NCBI GenBank assembly: GCA_963728855.1
Contig: CAVSLN010000002.1
Span: 1 to 64,000, forward strand
Source of the DNA: AC-43 sp963728855
Lineage (GTDB): Bacteria > Actinomycetota > Actinomycetes > Mycobacteriales > Micromonosporaceae
Direction of reading: 5' to 3'
DNA length: 64,000 bases
Shown: piece after piece, positions 11,388 to 19,385 of the stretch
Position numbering within the stretch: position 1 is the stretch's first letter
How the letters are laid out: every line of letters starts with the position of its first letter
Translations under genes and position numbers: made by a program
Notes under the pieces: model-generated
Seen by the model: the letters and a program-made list of their open reading frames with translations, nothing else
The model's database searches: none
What the model was told of the DNA's origin: nothing

Positions 11388-12776
11388 TCAGCCGGAAGCG
11401 CCGCCGGTGAAGTTCCAGGTCGACAGGTGGACGGCCGGCGCCGCGTAGGCGGCCGCCTCCCAGCCGGCCACGCCGGGGGCGGCGTAGCTGCCGACCGCCA
11501 GCACGCCGCCGGGCGCCAGGGCGCTGGGGTACGACTGCGTGAACCGCAGGTTACGGACCGGCCTGGTGATCTCGCCCTGCTCGATGAGCCAGACGCCGTT
11601 GCGGGTGAGCCCGGTGACCACGAGCGACTTGGGGTCGAGCACCCGGGTGTACCAGTGGTCGGTGACGAGCAGCCCGCGGCGTACCCCCGAGACGAGCGCG
11701 AGCGCCGTGGAGTCGACGGCCGGGCCGTCCACCTCGGCCGGCGCGGGCCCGTCCGTCGGGGTCATGGTCAGGTTCACCGCGACCGCGCCCCACACGCTGC
11801 CGCCCGGCAGCGCGTGTCCGGTCGACGCGACCCCCGCAACCGCGGCGGTACGCCGGTCGTGCACCACCGCTTCGGTGACGCCCGACCGGACCAGGGCGAG
11901 CCGCCGCTTCGGCGTGCCTTCGGCGTCGAAGGGCAGCCCGGACTGGTTCGTCCCGGACGGGTCGTCGACCAGCGTCACAGCGCGGTCGAACTGCGCCTCG
12001 CCCACGTGGGCGAACGAGCGCCGTTCGTTGACCGCCTTGCCGTTGAACCCGTAGAGCGCCAGGGTGAGCAGGATGTCCCCGACGGCCATCGGCTCCAGGA
12101 CCACCTCGTAGCGGCCCGGTGGCGGCTCGACCGGGTCGGCGCCGGCCAGCGCCTTGGCGGCGGCCCGGGCGCCGAGTACCGCACCGTCCACATCGGACAG
12201 TCTTGGGCCGGCCAGCCGGGCGGCGCCGTCCGCGGTCGCGGTACGGGCGATCCCGTCCATGCTCACGTCGGTCGTCGCGCCCTGCGCGGACTGGCCGACG
12301 GAGTTGCCGAACGCCACCATGGTGTACGCGGTGCTGCAGAAGCCGGCCGTGGGCAGCCCACCGGCGGCGTCCACGAACGCGCGTACCCGGGCCGCGCGAT
12401 CGGCTGGCGAGGCCGCGACGATTTCCTCGTCGACCGGACCGGGCGGGGCGATCGCGGCCGGCTGGGCGAGGCCCGGCCAGCCCGGGTCGGGCGGGCAGAG
12501 CCGGGACGCCGCGACGGTCCGCTCGACCAGGTCGCGCAGCGCCTCGGTGACGGTGAGCGTGGTCGAGCCGGTGGCCGTACGGCCCTCCCGGTGCAGCCGG
12601 AGCCGGACGGTCGTGGTGGCGTCGGCGACGTTCTGGTGGATGTAGGAGTTGGCGAACCGGGTCAGCGCGAGAGCCCGGCGCTCGACGAGCACCTCGGCCT
12701 GGGTACCCGGGCCGCCCAGGACCCGTACCCACTCCAGGACCCGGGCCGCCAGGTCGAGTTCGGTCAGAGTCCTCAC
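11388..12776 (-). CDS. tldE: TldE/PmbA-type metallopeptidase subunit (non-catalytic)
   Basis: 462 residues from the GTG at 12776 (VRTLTELDLAARVLEW...). It has the TldD/PmbA fold markers (VERRALALTRFANSYIHQN near the N-terminus; FNGKAVNERRSFAHVGE; GVVWLIEQGEI-like GVWLIEQGEITRPVRNLRF near the C-terminus) but no HExxxH motif, as in TldE. It pairs with TldD, encoded just upstream, to make the hetero-complex that degrades unfolded peptides and processes some RiPP precursors. A longer frame to 12845 exists but reads through an interspersed repeat, so the GTG at 12776 is preferred. Confidence 0.88.
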   Translation of the reverse strand: MRTLTELDLAARVLEWVRVLGGPGTQAEVLVERRALALTRFANSYIHQNVADATTTVRLRLHREGRTATGSTTLTVTEALRDLVERTVAASRLCPPDPGWPGLAQPAAIAPPGPVDEEIVAASPADRAARVRAFVDAAGGLPTAGFCSTAYTMVAFGNSVGQSAQGATTDVSMDGIARTATADGAARLAGPRLSDVDGAVLGARAAAKALAGADPVEPPPGRYEVVLEPMAVGDILLTLALYGFNGKAVNERRSFAHVGEAQFDRAVTLVDDPSGTNQSGLPFDAEGTPKRRLALVRSGVTEAVVHDRRTAAVAGVASTGHALPGGSVWGAVAVNLTMTPTDGPAPAEVDGPAVDSTALALVSGVRRGLLVTDHWYTRVLDPKSLVVTGLTRNGVWLIEQGEITRPVRNLRFTQSYPSALAPGGVLAVGSYAAPGVAGWEAAAYAAPAVHLSTWNFTGGASG

Positions 12777-12905
12777 GCGTCCGCTCCGCTGCGCTCCGCG
12801 ACCACATGAGGCACGAGGGGACTGTGCCCATGATTCTTCGAGCATTCCGGCTCCCGCAGCTTCGCCGGGCGAGCCGGAACGCTCGATCGCTGGTGCTCGC
12901 TCATC
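12777..12905 (-). repeat. Interspersed lineage-type sequence with an inserted palindrome
   Basis: Read on the minus strand it contains GAGCGAGCACCAGCGATCGA, then the 47-bp palindrome, then GAATCATGGGCACAGT, a CCTCATG and GCGGAGCGCAGCGGAGCG. The same order of blocks, without the palindrome, occurs at about 44985-45100. It fills the gap between tldD and tldE and overlaps the last codons of tldD. Confidence 0.7.
12839..12885. repeat. 47-bp palindromic element, copy 1
   Basis: Begins CGAGCATTCCGGCTC and ends GAGCCGGAACGCTCG, so it can fold into a long hairpin. It is related to copies at 16416-16462 and 31149-31195. This copy is intergenic. Confidence 0.8.
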
Positions 12906-14337
12906 CCCAGACTCCTACCCGTACGCCGGTGAAGCGGGCCGGGGCCGCCGGGTGGCCGGTGTGCCCGACCTGCCCCGGCTGGCCCTTGCCGCAGTTCGGG
13001 GTGCCCCACGCGGTGATGTCCGAGGACAGCATGTCCATCGAGCGCCAGAAGTGCGGTCCGATCCCGGTGTAGGTTGGGTTGCGCAGCATCCGGCCGAGCC
13101 TGCCGTCCTTGACCTCCCAGGCGACCTCGCAGCCGAACTGGAAGTTCAGCCGCTTGTCGTCGATTGACCACGATCGATTAGTGTCCATGTATACGCCGTC
13201 GCCGGTGGCCGCGATGATCTCGTCGAGCGTGTGCGGGCCCGGCTCCAGGCCGACGTTGGTCATCCGGACCATCGGCAGCCGGGCCCAGCCGTCGGCCCGT
13301 ACGCTGCCGCTGTACTCGAGCCCGGCGACCGCCGCCGAGTCCCGCCCGGCCAGTACGCCCACCCACTGTCCATTGTGGACAGCGTACCGGCGGGCGGCCG
13401 GCGTGCCCTCGTCGTCGTACCCGAACGAGCCGAGCGCGCCGGGGACGCCGGGGTCGATGACGATGTTCATCAGCTCCGAGCCGTACCTCAGGTTGCCCAG
13501 CTTCGCGAGGTCTAGCCAGGACGTACCGGCGAACGCCGCCTCCCAGCCCAGGATCCGGTCCAGCTCGATGGCGTGCCCGACCGACTCGTGGATCTGCAGC
13601 GCGAGCTGCTCGCTACCGAGGATCAGCGTGGTCTCCCCGGCCGGGCAGGCCGGCGCGGTCAGCAGCGCCCGCGCCTCCTCGGCGATTCGGGTCGCTTGGG
13701 CCTTGAGGTCCAGCTCACTGACCAGCTCCCAGCCGCGCGTGCCGTACTGGCCCCGGTAGGACGGGTACGAGCGGCGCTGGGTCTCGCTCTCGCCGATCGC
13801 GGTCGCCGAGATCCCCGCCCCGCACTCGCGGATGTGCTGGTCGATCCGGTGCCCCTCGGACGAGACGAACCACTTGCGGGTGTCCCAGATCTGGTAGAGG
13901 CCCTCGGCCTGGTCGGCCCCGGCCCGGTGCGCCTCGCCGGTCGTGGTGACGAGCAGGTCGCCCTTCTCCGTGAGCGGTACCGCGAGCGGGTCGACCGCGC
14001 ACTCGCTCGCCCACGAGGCGATGTCGGCCGGTACGTCCACGAGGTCGGCCACCGGACCGGACACCGACGCGGACGCGGCCGCGATCGCGGCGGCCCGCTC
14101 ACCGGCCCGCCGCACCGCACCGTCGCCGAGGTCGGGTACCGCGAAGAAGCCCCAACCCGAGCCGACCAGCGCCCGTACCCCGAGCCCGGCGTCCTCGTCC
14201 TGGGTCAGCTCCTCGACCTCCCCGTTGCGCGCCGACATCGACTCGTACCGCCGGTGCATCACCCGGGCGTCGGCGTACCGCGCGCCGGCGGCCAGCGCCG
14301 CCTCCACAGCCGCGCTCGCCGCATCGAACTCGGTCAT
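12901..14337 (-). CDS. tldD: TldD metalloprotease, catalytic subunit
   Basis: 478 residues. The zinc motif HESVGHAIELD (about residue 255) is intact, followed by the Gly-rich FGYDDEGTPA segment. The third ligand region, TPNCGKGQPGQ, lies near the C-terminus. It forms the active subunit of TldD/E. The gene is upstream of tldE, with the interspersed repeat between them, so the two are probably co-transcribed. ATG start; MTEFDAASAAVEAALAAGARYADAR is a typical N-terminus. Confidence 0.93.
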   Translation of the reverse strand: MTEFDAASAAVEAALAAGARYADARVMHRRYESMSARNGEVEELTQDEDAGLGVRALVGSGWGFFAVPDLGDGAVRRAGERAAAIAAASASVSGPVADLVDVPADIASWASECAVDPLAVPLTEKGDLLVTTTGEAHRAGADQAEGLYQIWDTRKWFVSSEGHRIDQHIRECGAGISATAIGESETQRRSYPSYRGQYGTRGWELVSELDLKAQATRIAEEARALLTAPACPAGETTLILGSEQLALQIHESVGHAIELDRILGWEAAFAGTSWLDLAKLGNLRYGSELMNIVIDPGVPGALGSFGYDDEGTPAARRYAVHNGQWVGVLAGRDSAAVAGLEYSGSVRADGWARLPMVRMTNVGLEPGPHTLDEIIAATGDGVYMDTNRSWSIDDKRLNFQFGCEVAWEVKDGRLGRMLRNPTYTGIGPHFWRSMDMLSSDITAWGTPNCGKGQPGQVGHTGHPAAPARFTGVRVGVWG

Positions 14338-14359
14338 CCCAGCACCCTAGATCACCAGT

Positions 14360-14773
14360 TCATACCGCGGCGAGCTCGTCGATCCGGCGGGCCAGGGCGA
14401 GGTCCAGCTCGGTCACGCCGCCGGCCGAGTGGGTAGCCAGCCGGAAGGTGACGGTACGCCAACGGATGTCGATGTCCGGGTGGTGGTCGGACGCCTCGGC
14501 GACCTCCGCCACCGCGTCCACCAACCGGATGCCGGACAGGAACGACGGCGCGGTCACCGCGCGGGCGATGCCACTGGGGTCACCGGACCACTCCGGCAGC
14601 GCGGCGAGCGCCTGAGTCAGCTCCTCGTTGGACAGGACTTCGTGGGCCGGCACTTGGGCCGGACCAGTAAGGCTGCGTTCGTCGTGGGCCGGCACTTGGG
14701 CCGGACCAGTAAGGCTGCGTTCGTCGTGGGCCGGCACTTGGGCCGGACCAGTAAGGCTGAGTTCGTCAGTCAT
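14360..14773 (-). CDS. phhB: 4a-hydroxytetrahydrobiopterin dehydratase with N-terminal 14-residue repeats
   Basis: 137 residues. Residues 3-44 are three copies of a DERSLTGPAQVPAH-type unit (first copy DELSLTGPAQVPAH). The core begins VLSNEELTQALAALPEW and carries the catalytic pattern SDHHPDIDIRWRTVTFRLATH with both histidines. The enzyme recycles pterin cofactor by dehydrating the 4a-carbinolamine. The normal protein is about 95 residues, so the repeats make up the extra length. Its start lies one base after the stop of the S9 peptidase gene (TGACATG), so the two are probably co-transcribed. Confidence 0.92.
   Translation of the reverse strand: MTDELSLTGPAQVPAHDERSLTGPAQVPAHDERSLTGPAQVPAHEVLSNEELTQALAALPEWSGDPSGIARAVTAPSFLSGIRLVDAVAEVAEASDHHPDIDIRWRTVTFRLATHSAGGVTELDLALARRIDELAAV
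14639..14764 (-). repeat. Three tandem copies of a 42-bp repeat at the phhB 5' end
   Basis: Units at 14639-14680, 14681-14722 and 14723-14764. They differ from the sdhA copies mainly by CCAGTAAGG for CCAGCAAGG and GCGTTCG for GCGTTTG (Ala to Thr, Lys to Glu). The position, directly after the first two codons, is the same as in sdhA. Confidence 0.95.
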
Positions 14774-14774
14774 G

Positions 14775-16922
14775 TCAGCTCCCCAGGGCGCGGCGGACGA
14801 AGTCGAGTTCCAGGCGTAGCAGACGCTCGCCGATCCCACCAGCCGCCATGTGCGTGGCGCCGGTCAGCGGGATCACCGAGTGCGGGCGGCCGGCGCGCAG
14901 CAGCGCGGCGGACAGGCGCAGCGTGTGCGCGGCCACCACGTTGTCGTCGACCAGCCCGTGGACGAGCAGCATCGGCCGGGCCTCCTCCGGCCGTACGGGC
15001 GGCTCGGCGGCCAGCTCGACGAGGCTGTGGTGGGCGTACACGTCGGCGGCCTCGCTGGGCAGGCCGAGGTACCGCTCGGTGTACGCGGTGTCGTAGAGCT
15101 CCCAGTCGGTCACCGGCGCTCCGACGACGGCGGCGTGGTACACGTCGGGGCGGCGCAGCGCGGCGAGCCCGGCCAGCCAGCCCCCGTACGACCAGCCGCG
15201 CATGGCCACCCGACCGAGGTCCAGGTCGGGGTGCTTCTCGGCCAGGGCGTGCAGGGCGTCGACCTGGTCGCCGAGCACCACGTCGGCCATCCGGCGGTGG
15301 ACCACCTTCTCGAAGCTGGGCGACACGCCGGGCGTACCCCGGTTGTCGATGACGACCACCGCGAACCCGGCGTCGGCCCACCACTGCCGCTCCAGCCACC
15401 GCGAGCGCGCGGCCAGCACCTCCTGGTGGCCGGGGCCGCCGTAGACGTCCACGAGTACGGGCAGCTTGCGCCCGCCCACGTGCTGGCGGGGGTACAGCAC
15501 GCCGGTGGGCAGCCGCCGGTCGGTGACCCGTTCCAGGGTCGGCCGGGGCGCGTACGGCGGGGTGGCGGCCAGGTTGGTCAGCTCGCCCACCGGCTCGCCG
15601 GCCCGGTACACGGTCCAGACCGCGCCCGGGTGGTCGAGCGACAGCGCGCCGACCACGATCGTGTCGCCACCCGCGGCACCGAGGTGTATCCCCGCGCTCG
15701 GCGTGACCCGCTTGACGTCCAGGACCGGCGCGCCCGGGTGCGCGACGACGCGGTACAGGTGCTGCTCGCTCGGCTCCCCATCGCTCGCCTCGACGAGCAG
15801 GTCGCCGTCACCGAGCCGGGCGCAGACCCGGTGTACGTAGATCGACGGTGGGGTGAGCAGGCTGCCGTCGGCGAACAGGCACCGGGCGTCGTACCCGTCA
15901 TGGGCCAGCTCACCGCCGACCAGTACCCGCCCGTCGCTGAGGTATGCGGGGGTACCCGGCACCGGCCCGACCCAGCGCGGGTCGGCCAGCTCGGCGTGCA
16001 CCTGCGTCTCGCCGGTACGCGGGTCGATCGCGAGCACCAGACCGTGCTGCTGCAGTCGGCGCAGTACGGTGATCAGCGGCCCGCCCAGCTCGGTCCACGA
16101 CACGGACACCAGGTACGGGTAGGTCTCCCGGTCCCAGTGCACGTCCACCCAGCCGCCGTCGAGGTCGAGCAGGTGCAAGGTGACCTCGGCGTTGGCTGAG
16201 CCGGCGTGCGGGTACGACACGGTGTTCGCGGGCGACTGCGGCGTGGCCGGGTCGTGCAGGGTCCACTTCGGTACCCGGGCCTCGTCAACCCGCGTGGCGA
16301 GCAGCGAACGGCCGTCCGGCGCCCACCAGTACCCGCGGTACCGGCCGAACTCCTCGGCCGCGATGAACTCCGCCAGTCCCCAGGTGACGCCCTCCTCACC
16401 CGCGATGAGGGTGTCCGAAGGTTCTGGCTCGCCCGGCGCGGCTCCGGGAGCCAGCACCTTCGTCGGGTCGGTGACCCGCAGCCGCCCGCCGGTCACGTAC
16501 GCGATCCGGGTGCCGCACGGGTCGGGCCGGGGGTCGATGACCGAGCCGGCGGCGGGCACCTCGCGGACCGTACCGGCCACCAGGTCCGCCCGGAACAGCC
16601 GCCCGGCCAGGGCGAACGCGGCCACGGTGGCGCCCGGGTCGATGGCGTACGAGCCGATGCCGCTGGTCGACAGGCGCAGCCGCTCGCGCAGCGCCCGTTC
16701 CTCCGGCGGCAGCTCACCCGAGTCGGCGAGCAGCAGGGCCGGGTCGGCCACCAGCCGTTCCTTACCGGAGCCGACGTCGAAGACGTACAGCCGGTCGGCG
16801 GGGTCCTCCGGGCCGCTGGAGCGGAGGAAGACCACGCGCGAGCCGTCGGCGGCGACGCCGAGCGCGCGGGGAGCGCCGTAGGAGAACCGACGGGTACGGG
16901 CGGCCAGCTCCGGATAGTCCAT
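14775..16922 (-). CDS. S9 family prolyl oligopeptidase / dipeptidyl peptidase IV-like enzyme
   Basis: 715 residues from the ATG at 16922 (MDYPELAARTRRFSYGAPRA). The N-terminal beta-propeller (DPPIV N domain) runs to about residue 450. The alpha/beta-hydrolase domain follows, with nucleophile GWSYGGWLAGL, Asp in HGLVDDNVVAAH and His in TGATHMA. It probably cleaves dipeptides after proline. No signal peptide is visible, so it is likely cytoplasmic. The open frame reaches 17381 but the upstream part is antisense to mshB. A copy of the 47-bp palindrome sits in frame in the propeller, coding for KVLAPGAAPGEPEPS. Confidence 0.9.
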   Translation of the reverse strand: MDYPELAARTRRFSYGAPRALGVAADGSRVVFLRSSGPEDPADRLYVFDVGSGKERLVADPALLLADSGELPPEERALRERLRLSTSGIGSYAIDPGATVAAFALAGRLFRADLVAGTVREVPAAGSVIDPRPDPCGTRIAYVTGGRLRVTDPTKVLAPGAAPGEPEPSDTLIAGEEGVTWGLAEFIAAEEFGRYRGYWWAPDGRSLLATRVDEARVPKWTLHDPATPQSPANTVSYPHAGSANAEVTLHLLDLDGGWVDVHWDRETYPYLVSVSWTELGGPLITVLRRLQQHGLVLAIDPRTGETQVHAELADPRWVGPVPGTPAYLSDGRVLVGGELAHDGYDARCLFADGSLLTPPSIYVHRVCARLGDGDLLVEASDGEPSEQHLYRVVAHPGAPVLDVKRVTPSAGIHLGAAGGDTIVVGALSLDHPGAVWTVYRAGEPVGELTNLAATPPYAPRPTLERVTDRRLPTGVLYPRQHVGGRKLPVLVDVYGGPGHQEVLAARSRWLERQWWADAGFAVVVIDNRGTPGVSPSFEKVVHRRMADVVLGDQVDALHALAEKHPDLDLGRVAMRGWSYGGWLAGLAALRRPDVYHAAVVGAPVTDWELYDTAYTERYLGLPSEAADVYAHHSLVELAAEPPVRPEEARPMLLVHGLVDDNVVAAHTLRLSAALLRAGRPHSVIPLTGATHMAAGGIGERLLRLELDFVRRALGS
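16416..16462. repeat. 47-bp palindromic element, copy 2, in frame inside the S9 peptidase gene
   Basis: Begins CGAAGGTTCTGGCTCG and ends GAGCCAGCACCTTCG. In the gene sense it reads KVLAPGAAPGEPEPS. The opposite strand aligns closely with copy 3. Confidence 0.8.
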
Positions 16923-17039
16923 CCGCTCATGATGCCGCGCCAGAGCGGCGAGCGCGGCCTGAGGGCCGGCCGGTTCGCCCTCATGTTTGCCTTGGCTGGC
17001 GCTGTCCGTGCGGGCGTCTCGCCCTCGCGTCCTGGCGCA

Positions 17040-17052
17040 TATTCTCTTGGCA
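17040..17052 (+). promoter_or_regulatory. -10 box of mshB, leaderless start
   Basis: TATTCT at 17040-17045 lies six bases before the ATG at 17052. There is no ribosome-binding site. The same box and spacing are seen before dapE. Confidence 0.5.
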
Positions 17053-17939
17053 TGACGCACGCCCCGGTCGCCGCCCGGCGGATCCTGTTCGTACACGCGC
17101 ACCCTGACGACGAGTCGATCAGCACCGGCGCGACCATGGCCCACTACGCAGCGCGGGGGGCACACGTCGCCCTGGTCACCTGCACGCTCGGGGAGGAAGG
17201 CGAGATCCACATCCCCGCGCTGGCCCGGCTCGAGGCGGCCCAGGCCGACCAGCTCGGCGGGTACCGGATCGTCGAGCTGGCGGGGGCGTGCCGTGCGCTC
17301 GGCCTGCGTGACCACCGCTTCCTCGGCGGCGCCGGCCGGTACCGCGACTCCGGCATGATGGACACCCCGGCCAACAAGCACCCGCGCGCGTTCTGGGGCG
17401 CCGACCTGGAGACCGCAGCCGGTGAGCTGGCCGAGGTGCTGGAAGAGCTACGGCCGCAGGTGCTCGTCACGTACGACCCGAACGGCTTCTACGGCCACCC
17501 CGACCATATCCAGGCGCACCGGGTGGCGATGCGGGCCGCCGAGCTGGCCGGTTCCGACGGCCCCGCGAAGATCTACTGGTCGGCCACCCCTCGCCGGGTG
17601 CTGGAGGCCGGGATCAGCGCCTTCGCCGGCGCCCCGGACAACCCGTTCCGCGGCATCGACAACGTCGACGACCTGCCGTTCGGTACGCCCGACGAGCAGA
17701 TCTCCGCTTGCATCGACGCCCATGAGTACGCCGAGCACAAGGTGGCCGCCATGCAGGCGCACGCCACCCAGATCCCGCCGGACTCGTGGCTCTACACGAT
17801 CGCGGGCAACGTCGGCTCGGAGTTCATGGGCGTGGAGTACTACACGCTGGCGCAGGGGGTCAAAGGGCCGGGCGCCGGCCCGTGCGGGTGGGAGGACGAC
17901 CTCTTCGCCGGTCTCGAGGTACCCGCGGTGCTGGCCTGA
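17052..17939 (+). CDS. mshB: N-acetyl-GlcN-inositol deacetylase, mycothiol biosynthesis
   Basis: 295 residues. The PIG-L/LmbE zinc motif AHPDDES (residues 16-22) and the later GHPDHIQAH give the metal ligands and catalytic Asp. FVHAHPDDESISTGATMA and FMGVEYY near the C-terminus are typical of MshB. The enzyme deacetylates GlcNAc-inositol, the second step in making mycothiol, the main thiol of actinobacteria. It is followed one base later by a small membrane protein gene. Start at the ATG 17052, next to a -10 box. Confidence 0.95.
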   Translation: MTHAPVAARRILFVHAHPDDESISTGATMAHYAARGAHVALVTCTLGEEGEIHIPALARLEAAQADQLGGYRIVELAGACRALGLRDHRFLGGAGRYRDSGMMDTPANKHPRAFWGADLETAAGELAEVLEELRPQVLVTYDPNGFYGHPDHIQAHRVAMRAAELAGSDGPAKIYWSATPRRVLEAGISAFAGAPDNPFRGIDNVDDLPFGTPDEQISACIDAHEYAEHKVAAMQAHATQIPPDSWLYTIAGNVGSEFMGVEYYTLAQGVKGPGAGPCGWEDDLFAGLEVPAVLA

Positions 17940-17940
17940 G

Positions 17941-18372
17941 ATGGAACGGTTCCTTGGGATCGCCGGTACGGCCGTCGGAGTGCTCGCCGGCTTCGTCACC
18001 GCCCTGTGGGAGGTGTTCCTCAGCCCGCTGTACGTCAACCACATCGTGGTCCCGGTCGCTCCGGTCCTCGCGGTGGCCAGCAACGTCGCGCTGGTCTGGT
18101 TCACCAAGCGGGTCACCGGCAGCACCGGCCTGGCGCTGCTGCCCGGCCTGGTGTGGTTCGTGACGATGTTCATCGGCTCGGTCCGTACCGCCGAAGGTGA
18201 CCTGCTCATCCCGGCCAGCGACTGGCCGGGCCTGGTCGCCCTGCTGATCGGCGCGGTGGCCTGGGGCGTCGCCGCGTACCGGTTGATCCTCTCGGCACCC
18301 CGCCGGGAGAGCCCGCCCGCGCCCGCGCCTGACGCGAAACGGGCACACCGCCCGGCGGGTGGCCGGAGGTAG
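17941..18372 (+). CDS. Small membrane protein linked to mshB (DUF6113-like)
   Basis: 143 residues with four hydrophobic helices (about 5-25, 35-55, 62-85, 97-118) and a proline/arginine-rich tail. The ATG comes one base after the mshB stop, so the genes form an operon. Membrane proteins of this size often follow mshB in actinobacteria. The family name is from memory. Function unknown. Confidence 0.75.
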   Translation: MERFLGIAGTAVGVLAGFVTALWEVFLSPLYVNHIVVPVAPVLAVASNVALVWFTKRVTGSTGLALLPGLVWFVTMFIGSVRTAEGDLLIPASDWPGLVALLIGAVAWGVAAYRLILSAPRRESPPAPAPDAKRAHRPAGGRR

Positions 18373-18425
18373 CGCCGCGGTAGCGGAAGCGCTATATATC
18401 AGGGCGGTAGTCCAAGGGGGAACGT

Positions 18426-18890
18426 ATGAGAGACCGTTGGCAGCCGGTCGGGATCCTGGCCGGCGTGCTGTTCGCGACCACCGCCGTCATCGGGTTCGTG
18501 GTGTGGCAGGTGGGGCCGAAGAGCGAGGGTAAGCAGACCGCGGTCGGGCTGGCCGCGTACGGCGTCGTCGGGCTGGTCATGGCCGTCGCGGCGTGGATCT
18601 GGGGGCGGAGGTACCCGATGAGCCGGGTCACCCCCGACTTCGCCGTCGCGGTGGCGGTCGGCTGCGCGTTGACGGTACTGGTCGGGCCGTTCGCCAAGGG
18701 CTCGGTGCCGTTCCGCGAGGGTGCCGGCTTCTTCTTCGGCGAGATCTGGATGTACCTGGCCTTCACCGGAGGCGGGACGATCCTCGGGCTGCTCGTACTG
18801 ATCATGCTCGGCAAGGACTACCGGTCCCAGGCACTCAAGCGGTACGCCGAGCTGAAGCTGGCCAAGCCGCGCCGGGTGGTCCGCCGCTAG
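18426..18890 (+). CDS. Hypothetical four-helix membrane protein
   Basis: 154 residues; helices near 8-28, 38-58, 68-90 and 105-130, then a basic tail. A good ribosome-binding sequence, AAGGGGGAACGT, precedes the ATG. It lies 53 bases after the mshB-linked gene and may be in the same unit. No domain recognised. Confidence 0.75.
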   Translation: MRDRWQPVGILAGVLFATTAVIGFVVWQVGPKSEGKQTAVGLAAYGVVGLVMAVAAWIWGRRYPMSRVTPDFAVAVAVGCALTVLVGPFAKGSVPFREGAGFFFGEIWMYLAFTGGGTILGLLVLIMLGKDYRSQALKRYAELKLAKPRRVVRR

Positions 18891-18965
18891 CCGAAGCCGC
18901 TAGCCGAAGCCGCTAGCCCTCGGCCTTCGCCGCTGGCCCTGGCTTCGCCGCTAGCCCTGGCCTTC
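18886..18965. repeat. Tandem GCCGAAGCCGCTA repeats between converging genes
   Basis: Three direct copies of a 13-base AGCCGAAGCCGCT-like unit, then CTTCGCCGCT(A/G)GCCCT copies in the opposite sense. The two halves can pair into a hairpin, so it may work as a two-way terminator; it overlaps the end of the SRPBCC gene. Confidence 0.6.
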
Positions 18966-19385
18966 GGTCAGTCGCTTGAGGCTGTCCAGGACCTGCGCCC
19001 AGTTGTCCTCCGAGTGCTTGCGCTCCTCTTCGCTGCCCGCGTTGCTCTGGCTGAGGGTCACCTCGGTGCCGCCGTCGCGGGGCGACAGCTCAAACGTGAC
19101 GGTGTGGTAGTTCTCCGGTACGTCGGGCTGGCCGGACAGGGGGCTGAAGTGGGTGAACCGCAGCACCCGGTCGGGCTCGACCCGTACCACCTCGCCCTTG
19201 TCCTGGAACGACCGGCCCTGCCACTCCCCGCTGAAGGTGATGGGGCTGCCGACCTGCCAGTCGGTGTCGACCGTCGCGCCGAAGAAGGCCCGGCTCACCA
19301 CTTCGGGATCGGTGAGGGCGGCCCAGACTCTGGCTGGTTCCGCGTTGATGACCGTGGTGCTCTTGGCGGTCAGTTTCGTACTCAT
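18951..19385 (-). CDS. SRPBCC / AHSA1-domain protein
   Basis: 144 residues; a START-like fold recognised by the N-terminal VINAEPARVWAALTDPEVVS, the GEWQGRSFQDKGEVVRVEPDRVLRFTHFSP strands (in part) and the last helix (NWAQVLDSLKRL). AHSA1-like proteins bind hydrophobic ligands or assist chaperones; the ligand here is unknown. Its ATG overlaps the stop of the GNAT gene (ATGA), so the two are co-translated. Confidence 0.82.
   Translation of the reverse strand: MSTKLTAKSTTVINAEPARVWAALTDPEVVSRAFFGATVDTDWQVGSPITFSGEWQGRSFQDKGEVVRVEPDRVLRFTHFSPLSGQPDVPENYHTVTFELSPRDGGTEVTLSQSNAGSEEERKHSEDNWAQVLDSLKRLTEGQG

Noticed and set aside
10157..14764. CRISPR array
   Set aside because: The 42-bp units are directly adjacent without spacers and lie inside open frames; no cas genes.
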